From: Apoda limacodes
Lineage: Eukaryota; Arthropoda; Insecta; Lepidoptera; Limacodidae
Direction: 5' to 3'
Length of the DNA: 64,000 bases
NCBI GenBank assembly: GCA_946406115.1
Contig: OX291552.1
Coordinates: forward strand, 10,860,836 to 10,924,835
Position 1 is the first letter of the stretch. Every line of letters starts with the position of its first letter. Position numbers and translations under genes: made by a program. Positions 34,691 to 46,727 of this stretch are shown here, piece by piece. The notes below the pieces were generated by a model. It saw only the letters and a program-made list of their open reading frames with translations, was not told where the DNA came from and did not search any database.

Positions 34691-37600
34691 GTAAGTCCGC
34701 AATCTGATACATTTTAGGTTATGTTGTTATAGTGATTGACTTCGTCGTAAAATATCGACAATCGATATCAAATGGGGTGTACAAAAGGGGGCGCTGAGAA
34801 AAAGAGGCTTAAAAAATTTTTCGCGACGAAGCTACCGGGTTGAGGTAAAGTAAAGGGGGCGCCAAGAAATAATTCAAAAATTTACTAAATTAAACAATCG
34901 TACAAAAACAAAAATTCGTGAAAATTTCCTAAGTCTGGTCATTTTTACACTTGCTCTACCTTTTAGTTACTCTGACCCAAATAATTATTTATTCACCTAT
35001 ACAGCTAACTGAAGCAAATTTCTTGATCGTAAATCATGAAGTACTTAAACTGTAATTGTTGGGTATAAAAATCTATATGAATATGTATAAAAACTGCTAT
35101 ATTTTTATAATGATGTTTTCTTTCAGAGTGCGAAATTGGTGATTCCTTATACGTTCCCTCTCAGCTTCATGATCATACATATTGCTTGGATTTAAGATTG
35201 GCAAGATCCACAGATATAGAAACACAATTGGTGGCACCAAATTTCTTCAGCTCAGGTACCTAATTGTTACTTTTACTAAAGCTATTTTCAAACATTATTT
35301 ATATAATACATTTTTTTAGAAAAAAACACAATAGCAATACCATCTATTACGGGCTTGTCATATAATTTAAAATCAACCCCATCTACATCAGTTGACATAA
35401 AGTTACGAGCCACACAGCTTTCTAGTTAAAATATATCGGACCAATGTACAGAGTTAATTAATTGATTCCCAAGTTTAAATTGTAGTTATTTACAACCATT
35501 GGACTTCTCATTTGTACCAAAGTTGATATTTTACATTTACTCCAATTTAAAATATTTTTAATAATTTTCATTTTTGTATAATGCATTGTTTTTCAGGAAA
35601 ATCAGTATTGAAAGAGAGTATAGCCATACCTTCTAGTAGTAGCTTCACATATGATTTAAGATCAGCCCCATCTACATCAGCTGATACCGAGTTGCGAGCT
35701 GCACAGCTTTCTAGCTTAAATATATCGGAACAAGGTAAAGAGTTAATGTTAATTGATTCCCAAATTTGAATTTTATTGTTATCTACAACCATTGTACTTA
35801 TTACTTCTACCAAAGCTGATATTTTACATTTAGCACAATTTAAATTTAAAGTTTTGTTTGTTTAATCCATTGTTTTTTTGAAACTTATAATTTGTACTTG
35901 TAACTTGTACCAAAATCTGATATGATAAATTTAGTTCAATTTGAAATATATACTTCTTTTGTTAATGCATTGTTTTTCAGAAAAATCAGTATTGACAGAA
36001 AGTTTAGCAATACCTTCTAGTAGTAGCTTCCCATATGATTTAAGATCAGCCTTATCCACATCAGCTGAAATCGAGTTACGAGCTACACAACAGGCTAGCT
36101 TTAATGTATCGGGCCAAGGTATAGTTATGTTAATGTTCTTATAAGTCGAAAAAAAAGAAAGAACCCTAATCGAAACGGACAGTTATTTTTTTCTATAAAA
36201 CTCTTATTTTTCAATATATTTATTTATTGAAGGTGTGCTTTTCATTGCTACACTGTATACCCAACAACATTTTTATCGTTTCAGAAACTCCAAAGCGTTC
36301 TCGGAAAAAAGTAATTTCAAATGTGTCTACTTTAACGCCTAACTGCAAAAAACTTTATTTCAAGGTTAAAACCCTAATGAACAACAGAAGGCAACTTAGT
36401 TTTAATAGGAGACTTAAAATGGCTGAAAAGTATGAAAAGTCTGATCATTTCAAAAAACTGACTAAGGGCTTAAGCAAGTCATGTCAGTCATTCTTCTGGA
36501 TGCAAATAAAACTATGTAGCAAAAAAGCTAAAGGCCGGAGGTTCACCAAACAGGAAAAAATAATGGCCCTGTCCCTCATAAAAAAAAGTCCCAAAGGATA
36601 TAAACTTCTACAAAAAATGTTTATACTGCCTAGCAGGCGGTGCTTAGATAAACTAGTAGAAAGTATGGACATACAAGCCGGCATAAATGACATTATATTT
36701 AAAGTTTTGAAAAACCTAGTAAAAGATTGGCCCGAAAAAAAAAAGTACTGTTCCATAATTTTTGACGAGGTTGCTTTGGAACCACACTTAAGTTTTTCCA
36801 ATAGTAAAGATCACATTATAGGTTTTACACATAAGGAAGCAGATTCACTCCCTAAATTAGCCGACCATGCACTGCTTTTTATGCTACGTGGTGCTTGCGA
36901 AAAATGGCGTCAACCTATTGCGTTTTACTTCTGTGAGGGAACGACTTCGGCTATAACGTTAAAAGCTATTATAAAAAAAATTGTTGCAGCTGTTGAGAGG
37001 ACAGGCTTAGTACCTATAGCTCTTATATGTGATCAGGGATCTACAAATAGGACCGCAATTAAAGGGTTGCAGAATGATACAAAAAGAGCACAAATATTAA
37101 AAGGAGTTGAATGTGGTAAGTTTTATAATAAATCAAATTGTTACAAGTTTAATTTATTTTTATAATCATACATCTTTATAAGTTTTAATTGATATTCCAG
37201 ATGATTCAGTTGAAATAGGTAATTGCTCTATGCACATCATTTTCGATCCGCCTCACCTCATAAAATGCATCCGGAATAATTTTCTGACCAAAAATATGCT
37301 ATTTAATAGTAAAATAGCAAAATGGGATGACATTGTTGATGTCTATACAATGGACTGTGAGCTGGGTGAAATACGTCTTCTTCCACAGTTGACAGATGAG
37401 CATATTCTGCCAGAAAAAATAAAAAAAATGAAAGTTCGTACCTGTACGAAAGTTATGAGTGAGAGAATGGCTGCAATGCTAAAATACACTGCACAATTTG
37501 GTAAGTTAACTGATAAATAATTAAAAAATATTTGTATGTTTAAATAAAATATATACACACAAATATATATATTTGTTCACAGCTCAGCATACTTCATCTA

Positions 37601-38751
37601 AACCCATTAGCGATTCAATGTCAACAACATCTGATGCAGTCCATTTTTTTGACAAGTTATTTGATAGTTGCAATGGTGGGTCCTTCGATAGGGGAAAACC
37701 GCTGCGATGTGCCGTTAAAGAAGGAAGCAGTCATCACGCTTTCTGGAGAGAAGCATTGGAAACCTTATCTTCAATAAAATTTTTACGAGATGGGGCCCCT
37801 TGTTCAGTACCATCGCTCACTAATTGGAAAATTACGATCAGAAGCTTACAGAAAATATGGCTTTTCTTTAAAAATAACGGAATCGATCGTTTTTATTCTA
37901 GGAATTTCAATCAAGACCCAATCAAAAATCTTTTAGGAAGAATTAGGGCACACAATTACAGAAATACCAATCCAAGTTGTAACACATTTTCTAATTCATT
38001 TAAATCTTTGTTTTTGTCCGACGTTATTAGTGATCATTCTGAAAATTTTAATTGTGAAGAAGATGATACGACACCCTTAAACCTAAATTGTTTTTTCAAA
38101 AATCAAAGTAAAGATGACTCAGGTGCTGAATTTTTTGAGTTTGACACTTATGGCAACCAAAGTAGTAGCGCAATTCCATCGCAAACACAATCAATGTTGA
38201 CAGCTGTCATAAAAGAAAATATAAGGACGAATGCAAAATCTTTTACTGCGGGGTATGTGACGCGTAAAATTTTAGCAAAACACAAATGTAAAACATGTAC
38301 TGATGATTTAATAACTAAAGATATATCAAAAATCCATAGTTGGATTTCACATAGGGAACGAACTGTGTTTAAGACCAGACGCCTCACTTACCCTACTCCA
38401 ATAATCATCAGACATTTTGGGTTTGTCATAGAAATATGCAATATATTTCTTAATAATCATGCATATGAAACTCATATATCGAAAAAAATTAAATCGATTT
38501 ATTTGTCAAAACACAACTTTAACTGGTTCAAATGTGAAATTCATCGAGAAAAAATTATGCAAGATTTTTTGTCATTGACAATCAAACTACAAGTTCACAA
38601 TTGGACAACAGGTATCAATAGAATACTTAAGGGTATTGATATTTATCGATTGCCAAAGTCATTACCAGTTATGCAAAAAATAGCCTTAGATAAGTTCAAC
38701 AAAAGGTATAAGGGCAGGATGCACAATAAAAAGATAGCATATAATAGATAA
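34387..38751 (+). CDS. THAP9/P-element-type transposase, intact multi-exon gene
   Basis: Exons 34,387-34,690; 35,127-35,255; 35,597-35,734; 35,981-36,118; 36,285-37,115; 37,201-37,500; 37,583-38,751. All introns are GT/AG and phase 1. They total 3,009 nt, i.e. 1,002 residues with no break (human THAP9 is 903). Residues 1-90 are a THAP finger: CCVPGC (C-x2-4-C), HAFPRS, Trp32, and C-R-K-H. Further on are the P-element-type DDE signs: IIFDEVALEP (first Asp), ALICDQGSTN (second Asp) and FDPPHLIK, then a large C-terminal domain with KPISDSMSTTSDAVHFFDKL. The third catalytic acid was not assigned. The family cuts and pastes DNA with GTP as cofactor. No terminal inverted repeats or target duplication were found, so an active element or a domesticated gene are both possible. 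Confidence 0.85.
35127..35255 (+). CDS. P-element-type gene exon 2
   Basis: Acceptor TTTCTTTCAG, donor GTACCT. Encodes a linker (VPSQLHDHTYCLDLRLARST and following). No domain recognised. Phase 1 on both sides. Confidence 0.7.
35320..35427 (+). pseudogene. Dead first copy of the 138-nt exon
   Basis: Acceptor TTTTTTTAG and ATAGCAATACCATCTATTAC open it as in the later copies. A T insertion turns TCTAGCTTAAAT into an in-frame TAA, and the donor reads AATGTACAG instead of AAGGTAAAG. It would end the protein if included, so it is probably skipped. Confidence 0.7.
35597..35734 (+). CDS. P-element-type gene exon 3 (repeat exon, copy A)
   Basis: 138 nt, phase 1 to phase 1. Encodes SVLKESIAIPSSSSFTYDLR and ADTELRAAQLSSLNISEQ. 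Acceptor TTTTTCAG, donor GTAAAG. Because it is a multiple of three, it can be included or skipped without changing frame. Confidence 0.75.
35981..36118 (+). CDS. P-element-type gene exon 4 (repeat exon, copy B)
   Basis: 138 nt, same phase, encoding SVLTESLAIPSSSSFPYDLR and AEIELRATQQASFNVSGQ. Acceptor TTTTTCAG, donor GTATAG. The flanking intron sequence is duplicated too, so the unit of duplication is about 385 bp. Confidence 0.75.
36285..37115 (+). CDS. P-element-type gene exon 5 (catalytic core start)
   Basis: Encodes basic ETPKRSRKKV, the helix-turn-helix-like RRFTKQEKIMALSLIKKSPK and YKLLQKMFILPSRRCL, then SIIFDEVALEP and ALICDQGSTNRTAIKGL. Acceptor TTTTATCGTTTCAG, donor GTAAGT. Confidence 0.85.
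37201..37500 (+). CDS. P-element-type gene exon 6
   Basis: Encodes IFDPPHLIKCIRNNF, typical of the P-element DPPHLxK motif, followed by EHILPEKIKKMKVRTCTKVM. Acceptor TATTCCAG, donor GTAAGT. Confidence 0.85.
37583..38751 (+). CDS. P-element-type gene exon 7 and stop
   Basis: 389 codons to the stop at 38,749-38,751. Contains SSKPISDSMSTTSDAVHFFD, FDRGKPLRCAVKEGS, SLTNWKITIRSLQKIWLFFK and the LLGRIRAHNYRNTNPSCNTF stretch typical of P-element C-terminal regions. Acceptor TTTGTTCACAG. Confidence 0.83.
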
Positions 38752-40083
38752 GCATCCTGTTATTTTTGTCAATTTTTTGTGAAGTTTGTCATGAAACCTT
38801 TAAGTCCGATTGATACCTCGGGTTATTTAAAGTTTTAAGATGCTATAAGAATTCAAAATCCGCCTGGTAGATCCTGAGGTTAGCGCGTTCAAACAAAAAA
38901 TTAAAAAACTTTACAGCTTTAATATATTACTATAGATTCTTTTCGAATACAATATTATCTTTTTTATTTACTTTATTTCATCTTATGTACATACTTCATA
39001 CTATTTGTGATGTTTGTAATTCGAGATATAGTTTGAGGGTAGTAGTGTCACCGCCCTTTTGTGAAAAGTTTTGGTCACAATATTTATATTTTGTTCACTA
39101 AACCACTGTTGAACTCCTTGTAAAGATCAAAATTAAACTTTATTTATGATTTAGGTCGCATTTTATATATATTCTTACTCAAATCAAAAACACGAAAGAA
39201 ATATCTAAAATTTCTTAGACCCACAAAGTCAATGTTTTAATTTGACTCGATTTTAAAGTTTTTACGTGAATAAGTACGGAGGACTCCTTTCCGATTTCAA
39301 GGAATAAGCAAAATTACTCGTTAATGTGAAGCCGTGCTCTTTGTAATGTCAAGCTATATTAGTTATTTTTGCGGCAGTTAGTATCTTCTATCGTACTAAA
39401 TATGATTAATTATGTGCCCTTCTTCGCCATATCGTTGAATCTAAAATCTCACGGCGAAGAGAGGTTTATTGAGTATTCATGATATAACACTGATAGGCAG
39501 GCCGCTTTTATGTTAAAATTATTATTTCAAGCCCTTTGTTGCAGGTTTAACAACTTGCTAAATTTTTTTATTGTCAAGAATTATTGTGAAAATATAAGTG
39601 AAAAATTTATCTGATTTTACTTTCACGTCTAACCTTAATTTGTCGTTGCCGCTGGTTTGCTGTTCCTGTTTATACACTTGAAAAACTTTACAATGTCCGA
39701 TATTAATAATTTGCCGTACGATAGACAAAATATTATTACGCTATTAGTAAAGCATTGCAATATGATTTTAGACAAATTTTATAAATGTGTATGCTATACT
39801 AATAACCAGCTTAATAGTTTTTGTTTGTTTTATGGCAAATAATTAATATCAGACAGTACAAAGTTTTCAAGTAAATACATTTTATCGATGATATCTGTCG
39901 AGTTAGCACATCCCTACAATGCGAATAACAGTGTTGCCACAATTCGTAATCGGCTGTCCTTAGGTTTTTATCACTGGCTACACTGGTAAAATGGCGACTT
40001 ACAGTGTATCAAGCCCCCCCCCCCCCTCCCCCGTCTGTACCGTTAGGTACAATATACCGTTAGGTACAATACTAGTCTGTGAT
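38752..40083. other. 3' flank of the P-element-type gene; no gene recognised
   Basis: AT-rich, no domain found. Searched by eye for an inverse of the sequences 5' of 34,387 without success. A poly-C tract lies at 40,012-40,030 and a direct CCGTTAGGTACAATA doublet at 40,040-40,072. Confidence 0.4.
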
Positions 40084-40628
40084 GTGCTCTACTCTCGACA
40101 TGTCAAAAAACCCAGTCTTTCGAAACTTAAATGACGTTTTTTTTTTTAATATAACACTTACAGGATAATATGAGTGCACTAATATGAAGTTAAATAATCT
40201 GTCTAGCACATATGGTACATTTTATAAACAATTAATTTGTTTAATATAATAAATAATAACATTAAAACTAATCATTCTTGGACGTCCGTGAGTCTGTGTT
40301 TATGTGACCATGAATGTGGCAGAGAAATTGGTCGAAAAATTCATCTTACCGGAATACTTTTGTTTTTAATATATAAAGTATTACACTGTGCTGATTCCTA
40401 GTTAATATTAGCGTTCTAAGTACTGTCGTTTAATTATAATTAATAAAAAACTAATATACCACTGTATACTGTATATCTATTTATATATTTTTTATTCTTA
40501 TTTTATAGTATATTTTTTCCTCACCTTATTTGTTATTTTATTTTAAAAAACTTGAGTTTTTGTTTTAGAATATTTTTTTAAATGTGAATGACCGCTATGA
40601 GGCGTGCACTTTTGGATTTTCCAAATTT
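40084..40628. mobile_element. 545-bp dispersed element, copy 1 (left tip missing)
   Basis: From GTGCTCTACTCTCGACATGT to CGTGCACTTTTGGATTTTCC, it matches 56,305-56,847 at roughly 96 percent by eye. The right tip CCGCTATGAGGCGTGCAC is an inverse of a sequence found only 5' of the second copy. Confidence 0.75.
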
Positions 40629-40939
40629 ATTCTTTTTCTATCCGGACTACTAGGAAACCTACAAAGATCGGACAAAAAGATCATGATTTGATGTTTATAC
40701 AAATATACACGCTAATAAAATTGAAATAAGAAAAACTGGCCAAAAGCATGTCATACACAAATTAACTTCGCATGTTTTAAAATGAGAACTATTATGGTTA
40801 TCTAAAAACTTATAAATTCATTTTGTTTAAAACATTAAGCATGATGACTACATTTTAATTATAAGTCCGTCATATAGATTTATAAATAATAATAGGTAAC
40901 TTTTATAATAAAGGAATAAATAATAATTTTAAAATTATT

Positions 40940-42930
40940 GGTGGACATTACACACAGCGCCATCTGGTTTTACGCAAAGTAAAGCTAGTGTTGATAGGTA
41001 CATTGAGCCAAAATATCGCGTGACGTTACGCCTAGGTACAGTTTACAGTTAGTTTTTATTTCACGAGTCCCCGCTCCTAGACTGTGATACAATTTATGTA
41101 TTTTTTTATATTTCGAAAAAGCAAAAAGGACGTGTCCAATATTTTCTTACTATATAACTGACGGACTAAACAGAATTTCATAATCATAGGCTACGGTGAC
41201 CGCTTACCATCAGGCGGACCGTAAGCTTGTTTGCCATATTAGTAATATTAAAAAAAAAAAAAATATTTTCGTACCCTGGCATTTACAAAACTCTAATAAT
41301 TAGGGTTGTTATAAAATATTTTATGTTATTTAAAACTTGTATAATTCAGAATAAAATATAAATATTAAATAATAAGCTTCGAAAGCTACTCGCTAAGAAA
41401 TAATTAAGGAAACATCAAATACTTTTCTTTTTTTGTTTAAATCAAATTTTCTCGTTGTCGTTGAAAGAAAAGCAGATTATGACACTCGTTTAAAATGATT
41501 CCTGCTGTACCCGTAATTAACGAATTATGTTATCTTTAGAGAGATAAAATTTTATTTAAACGGTCGTAAACGCTTAAGTAATGCCACTGGTGAAGCGTGT
41601 AGCGTTCATAGGCTACGGTAACTGCTTCGTATTAGGCGGGCTATAAACTTGTTTGACACCCTGGTGGTACAAAAAAAAGGAACACGTAAGACCAATTTTT
41701 TGAATTCATGAAAAATGACGGAGTCATAAGCCTCTGACTTACGTATTTGTAGATAATTATCAGGGTTTCGTTTTATCTAATTGGCTACGTAACCCTAAAA
41801 ATATGTAAATCCTATTTTATTGATTTATATTTAGCTAAACCTCTTTAATATTTATTATTAATGATTAAAATTAATTAATATTGAAATTAATAAATAATGA
41901 ACAACGGATATAACAAATGTCGATAAGTGTATCGATATCTGCGGTCCCGAAAACCCCCGAAAGCAAAGTTTCAGCCGGATCGGTGATCAATTTTTTTTCG
42001 ACCGCCATTTTGAATCCACCATCTTGATTATTTTTTTCATCGAGACAGTTGCTTCTCGTCGCCTTTTAAAATATTTGTTTGAGCACCCTCAACCTATAGC
42101 AAATAGTTTTCAAGATATCCTTCGTTGAATTGAATGTTTTGTATGAGCGGCCATGTTGTATTCCGCCATTTTGAATTTTTTTACCGGTGGTCGATTTGGA
42201 AAGAGTATGCCTGGAAGTGCTATAAACATAAATAAAATAAAATGATTTTTATTTCGACCAACTAGGATTATAGTTTTGGCGGGCTGCTTGATCAGTCCCT
42301 GAAGAGGAGCAGATTTCGAAGATCTGAAAGTTTTCCCATACTCACGGAACCATTTCGATCACCCCCCCCCCCATACATAATCCCATTCCCCCCCCCCCCC
42401 CGGAGGCTCATTCTGGGAGAACATTTCAGTCAGTCAGTGAATAATATCGGCCGAGCAGGATATCTGCGTCTTCTATAAAAAGAGAATAGTCGGCTCCGGT
42501 GGTGATGGACTGCATCAACCCCTGATATTGCAAAATTTCAGGAATATGGAGTGGTCGACAAAATGGTAATTTTTTTGTGTACCTAACTACACGCAAAGTG
42601 GGCATAATTTTTTTTTTCTCGTCTACCCCATAGTGCCCTAGGTATCGTCGTTGAATAGCTCGTTAGAAAATATTGAGGGTGTGCAAAACCCACTTTTAGA
42701 TTCAGCGATGCGGTTGCGAAAAATAGAGCATTAACGCGCATATAGCAGTTAACTAGCGCCGCCAATAGATATCCTCAATTTTCTCTTCGTAGAAAACTAA
42801 TTTCTTAAATCCAAATGTCGCAAATATAAAGCTAGTCATAAGCTATTTTTAGAAGGTTTTATATAGTTTCTAAATAATGTCTGTGATGCGTTCAATGTTG
42901 ACGATCAAACTCTTTTTATTTAAGGCGACG
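40940..42930. other. Repeat-derived stretch without genes
   Basis: Holds an inverted SINE 3' end (40,945), a LINE 3' end on plus with an A run (41,193-41,265), a second, more diverged LINE 3' end (about 41,605-41,672), and two poly-C tracts (42,362-42,372 and 42,388-42,401). No frame with a recognisable domain. Confidence 0.5.
41190..41265 (+). repeat. LINE 3' end with poly(A)
   Basis: CATAGGCTACGGTGACCGCT and GTAAGCTTGTTTGCC, followed by an A run. The plus-strand counterpart of the LINE tail at 8,122-8,220. Confidence 0.75.
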
Positions 42931-42934
42931 GACC

Positions 42935-43940
42935 TTCAGGGACGCCAGCAAAATGTGGCAAAATAGTGAGATTAAAATGCAGGTGTACCCCAAGGTGGCA
43001 TTTTATCACCCCTTCTATTCTCGCTCTTTGTTAATTGTATCTCACTTAGTCTTTAAAGTCAGTACCATCTGTGTGCCGCTCATTTGCAACTTTATCATCA
43101 AGCTGAATCAGATAAGATGTCTTATGCCATTTAAAAAGTAAATGTCTATCGTTTATACATCTAAATTGATTTGATCCAGATTGGTCTACAAAGTGTGGCA
43201 TTAGCATCATAATAGGCAACTATCGTCAACTTTTTAAAATCAGTAACAATAATTTGCCAACAAAAGCTACATCGGTTGTGTTATACCAGAATCTGAGTTT
43301 CATTTTAGGCAGCAATCTTGGTTGTACAGCTCAAGTAATGAAGGTTTCTTACAAATTTTATGGCCCGCTACATTCATTACAGAGCGTAAAAATGAGCGTT
43401 TAATCGAGCAATTCTTGTATATATGTATATATATCGATATATAATCTGAATCTCGGAAACGGCTTCAACGATTTTCATAAAATTTACTGCGCCGGGGGTT
43501 TAGGGGGGCGATAAATCGATCTAGCTAGGTTTAATTTTTAGAAAACGTCGTTTTATCCACATTTTCAGTCAATGATAAATTGAAAAATATGACTTAATGA
43601 CATCCATTGGCAAATAGTAATACTATTATTTTTACCGACACAGCAACACTAAAACTTCTTGACAATAGATGGCGTTGTTAAAAAAACGAGCGAAGCTCGG
43701 TCCCCAAGCACTTCTTATTAATCTTCTTCCTATTCTAGATTATGGTTATGTGTATTATTTGGATCTCACTGAAGACCATTTGTCAAAGCTTGATCATTTA
43801 CTAAAAGTATGCACTAAATTTATTTTCAATATAATCAATTGTGTCTCTGATATTACAGATCGCAGAAATCTTAGAACTCTTTGTCTTCTTTATTCTACCT
43901 TTTTGACCCTTTTACCTTGTAATATGATTTGTTTATGAGA
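42935..43940 (+). pseudogene. LINE reverse transcriptase fragment, relative of the 47.4 kb copy
   Basis: GVPQGGILSPLLFSLFVNC at about 42,979, then a decayed YADD region (LCAAHLQLY), then frame 43,669-43,938 with ILDYGYVYYLDLTEDHLSKL. The latter parallels IIDYADVCYLDLTQNHLNKL in the 47-49 kb LINE. A dispersed repeat (43,390-43,700) is inserted between them. Confidence 0.75.
43390..43700 (+). repeat. Dispersed repeat nested in the LINE fragment
   Basis: Starts near ATCGAGCAATTCTTGTATAT and ends ACGAGCGAAGCTCGGTCCCC. The hairpin GAGCGAAGCTC next to the end is suggestive of a rolling-circle (Helentron-like) element; not proven. Confidence 0.6.
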
Positions 43941-46700
43941 AACATCTTCGCTCTTCTTCAAATCTATTACCCAGTACCCGTCCGTGTGGGTTTGTAGCAG
44001 ATTATTTTGCTGTTGTAGCTGAAAGACTCTAGATCTAGAATAGTCTTCCGAAGTAGTTCTTAGTTTAGTTTAGTTTAGTTAAGTAGTACTTAGTGATTCT
44101 ATTAGAGAGGCCACGTTATGCTCTCGACTCCTTCTAACGGCTCGTGTACTTGGAGAAGTAAAAATTTAAGTTAAAAAATACTTAGATGAAGTTGTTATTG
44201 TTGTTATGTAAAACAGATAGTACCTATAAGTTTATGAACCATCTAAAATTATAAAAACTAAAATCTTACGAAAATCTTACGAATTTTCATTTTTTACACA
44301 TACCAAAAAAAGTGCACAACGTCGCTAAAGAAGTTTTTACTTCAAAAAAAATATGACCAAAAATATTCCAAATTGAATTGCGAATCATTTATAAATGCAC
44401 AGAGATTTTATGCGTAATTAGCCCCGAGAACTTAGAACCGTTTTTCTTTACTCCATCATACATTCGCTCTGAGAGAAAGACCCGAGATAATAGCGAGAAT
44501 TGAGCTTATATCCATGAAAAATCAAAAGGTATTTGGCTGGTTACCTATATCATTCTCTCCAGAAAAAGTGCCTCTGCTCCAATGTTTACAACAACGTTGA
44601 TCTCTGTACAGGGTAGACCGAGGCGAATCGGATCACTGGGCGTATCAGATCAAACTAAGAATTGGGGAGAATTCAAAAAAACGGCGCCCATGTGGCAACG
44701 CGCCTAAGTAAGTAAGTATATGTGTTTGTGTGTATTTGAGGTTTTCGTCCCATGTTGTATTTAGTCGATTATTAAATTTCGTCTAATTTGTATGCACCTT
44801 AGGCCAATGAGTCTATTTAGGGATAAGTCCGCCTTTGTATAAAAGTTGTAGTTTAGTATACAAATTGACAATAAATATTTTTTAATATTTTAAAGGTGCG
44901 AAAAAAAAATTTCACTCGCCCATAAGAGTGGGTAACGTTTTTTAGTGCTCGTTGAGTAGATAAATACTGTATTTTTTTACAATTTTTTTAAATTCCATTT
45001 TCATCATTTGTTTCAGCCACTGAAGTCAGCTTTTTTTACAAAAATTGTGTTTCGAAGAATATTTTAACTTCCCATTGACCCATGAACTTGAAATTTGGTG
45101 ATAATGTTTATTATTACGTATATTTTACTAACAAATACCAAAAAAATAAACAAGATTTTATCTTTGAAATTACTACATTTATTCTATTACAACTAACTTA
45201 ATTTTGTGGTTTTATGCGTAGCACAGAGGGGAATCACTCACCTACTGCTTATTAATAATTTTACCATTCGGGCATCTTATATTCAACATTTGGAACGGAA
45301 ACCTAAATGTACGAACTCCGACACGCACTTGGACAGTTTTTCAATTATTAATAACTGTTAGATCCGATTAGCACCAAGATTTGGGGTGAATCGAATAATT
45401 CTCGATGTCCAGTTTCTTGTTTGATTTTAAGTGACGTGAAGTATAGAATGAATGTTAGTTACAGTAACAGTACGATTAATATACATAATTAAACTTGTAT
45501 TTTTTACCTCAAAGTCGAATTGATCCGATTAGCCTCGGTCTACCCTACTGTGGCACAGATAATATATACCTATGTAGCTACCTGCCTCATTTGTTACAAT
45601 CCACTAAAAAGCTCGCGTTCTAGTAAATCCAAGCGAATACACAATTACGCAATAGTCTAAAAATATATCGACTCCAGTCCAGCCCCATCCCACTGGCTGT
45701 TAGTCGCTGCTGGTGGCGCCCAACTCCACAACACCAGTGAACTGTAGGTTCAGCCCGGTTTAGTCCGTGCTCGTGTGTTAGTGTGCGTAACGGGCTCCAG
45801 TATGTGTGAATAACAGCAAAAAATCTATTTGTGTTAAAAATAAAAAATAAAATTAGACTATAAAATAAAAAAAGTGTAATTGATAAATTGGGTAAAAATA
45901 AGTAAAATAAAATGTTGATAGGAAAAACAACAAAAAATGTATTTGGCATTCCCTCCGTTAGTTTAGCTGGAAAATGTTTTTGTACCTTATTAGTTGGTCC
46001 TACTTACCTATTTCATTGTTCCAAAGGAAAGATAGTTCATAGTAGATAACTTTCGTGATATAACTGCAATGATAAGCACAGTACCTTATGTCAAATTTTG
46101 CGAACTTTGATAAAAAGTGTGGGCTATAATTTGTTGTCTTGGAATAATAATTAACCAATTTTAGCCACTGCTAAGCCATGTTCACAAGCAAAAGGTAAAC
46201 ATAATTAAATTCACAAATCAGTAAAGAAATAAACCATATCTTAAATTATTACCTACTTAGCTAGAACAGCAATGGACGTTACTTAGATTATAGGTTAATA
46301 AAAATAATAAGGGTTAAATAATATAACGGTAATAATCAGTTGTACGTTGACTGACTTATATTTATTATATCAGTATATGTTTGATGTACATGAAACGTGT
46401 ATCTACTTACATATTTTTAATACACTCAAAGTATGAAATTTGTACAATACATTTAATCGCCTATTGTGTTACTATGTTAGTTAGGTACGCAATAATACAT
46501 ATTTATTGATTTGTTGGTTGTGTTTGTGTGTAGGAACACGACCTTTAGAAATAAGTTTTACCAAGGACATTAGAAAAGAATGAGGAAGGACAACAGACTT
46601 GATGACGTCAACAATGGTCTACAAACTGTGCAGATGTATGTCTTCATTTTAATTTACTAATTTTACTACTATGGTGGCAAACAAGCATAGGTACCGTCTG
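43941..46700. other. Gene-free stretch
   Basis: Contains a (TTTAG)n-like run at 44,062-44,086 and a relative of the 31.7 kb MITE tip at about 44,300-44,350. Otherwise nothing recognised. The 109-codon minus frame at 45,620-45,949 lacks a domain. Confidence 0.4.
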
Positions 46701-46727
46701 TTTGATGTTGAGCTGTTAGGGGGCGTC

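Noticed and set aside
36484..36801. Minus-strand frame opposite the transposase
   Set aside because: Shadow of exon 5, which has clear protein motifs on the plus strand.
38752..40620. Terminal inverted repeat of the P-type element
   Set aside because: Compared by eye with 33.6-34.4 kb; no inverted match beyond chance was found, though short repeats could have been missed.
42360..42405. Poly-C tracts as a G-quadruplex switch
   Set aside because: Two simple C runs, also seen at 40,012; no gene nearby that they could control, and such tracts are prone to sequencing error.
45620..45949. 109-codon minus frame as a membrane protein
   Set aside because: Phe/Leu/Ile-rich because it translates AT-rich DNA; no start context, splice sites or family resemblance.
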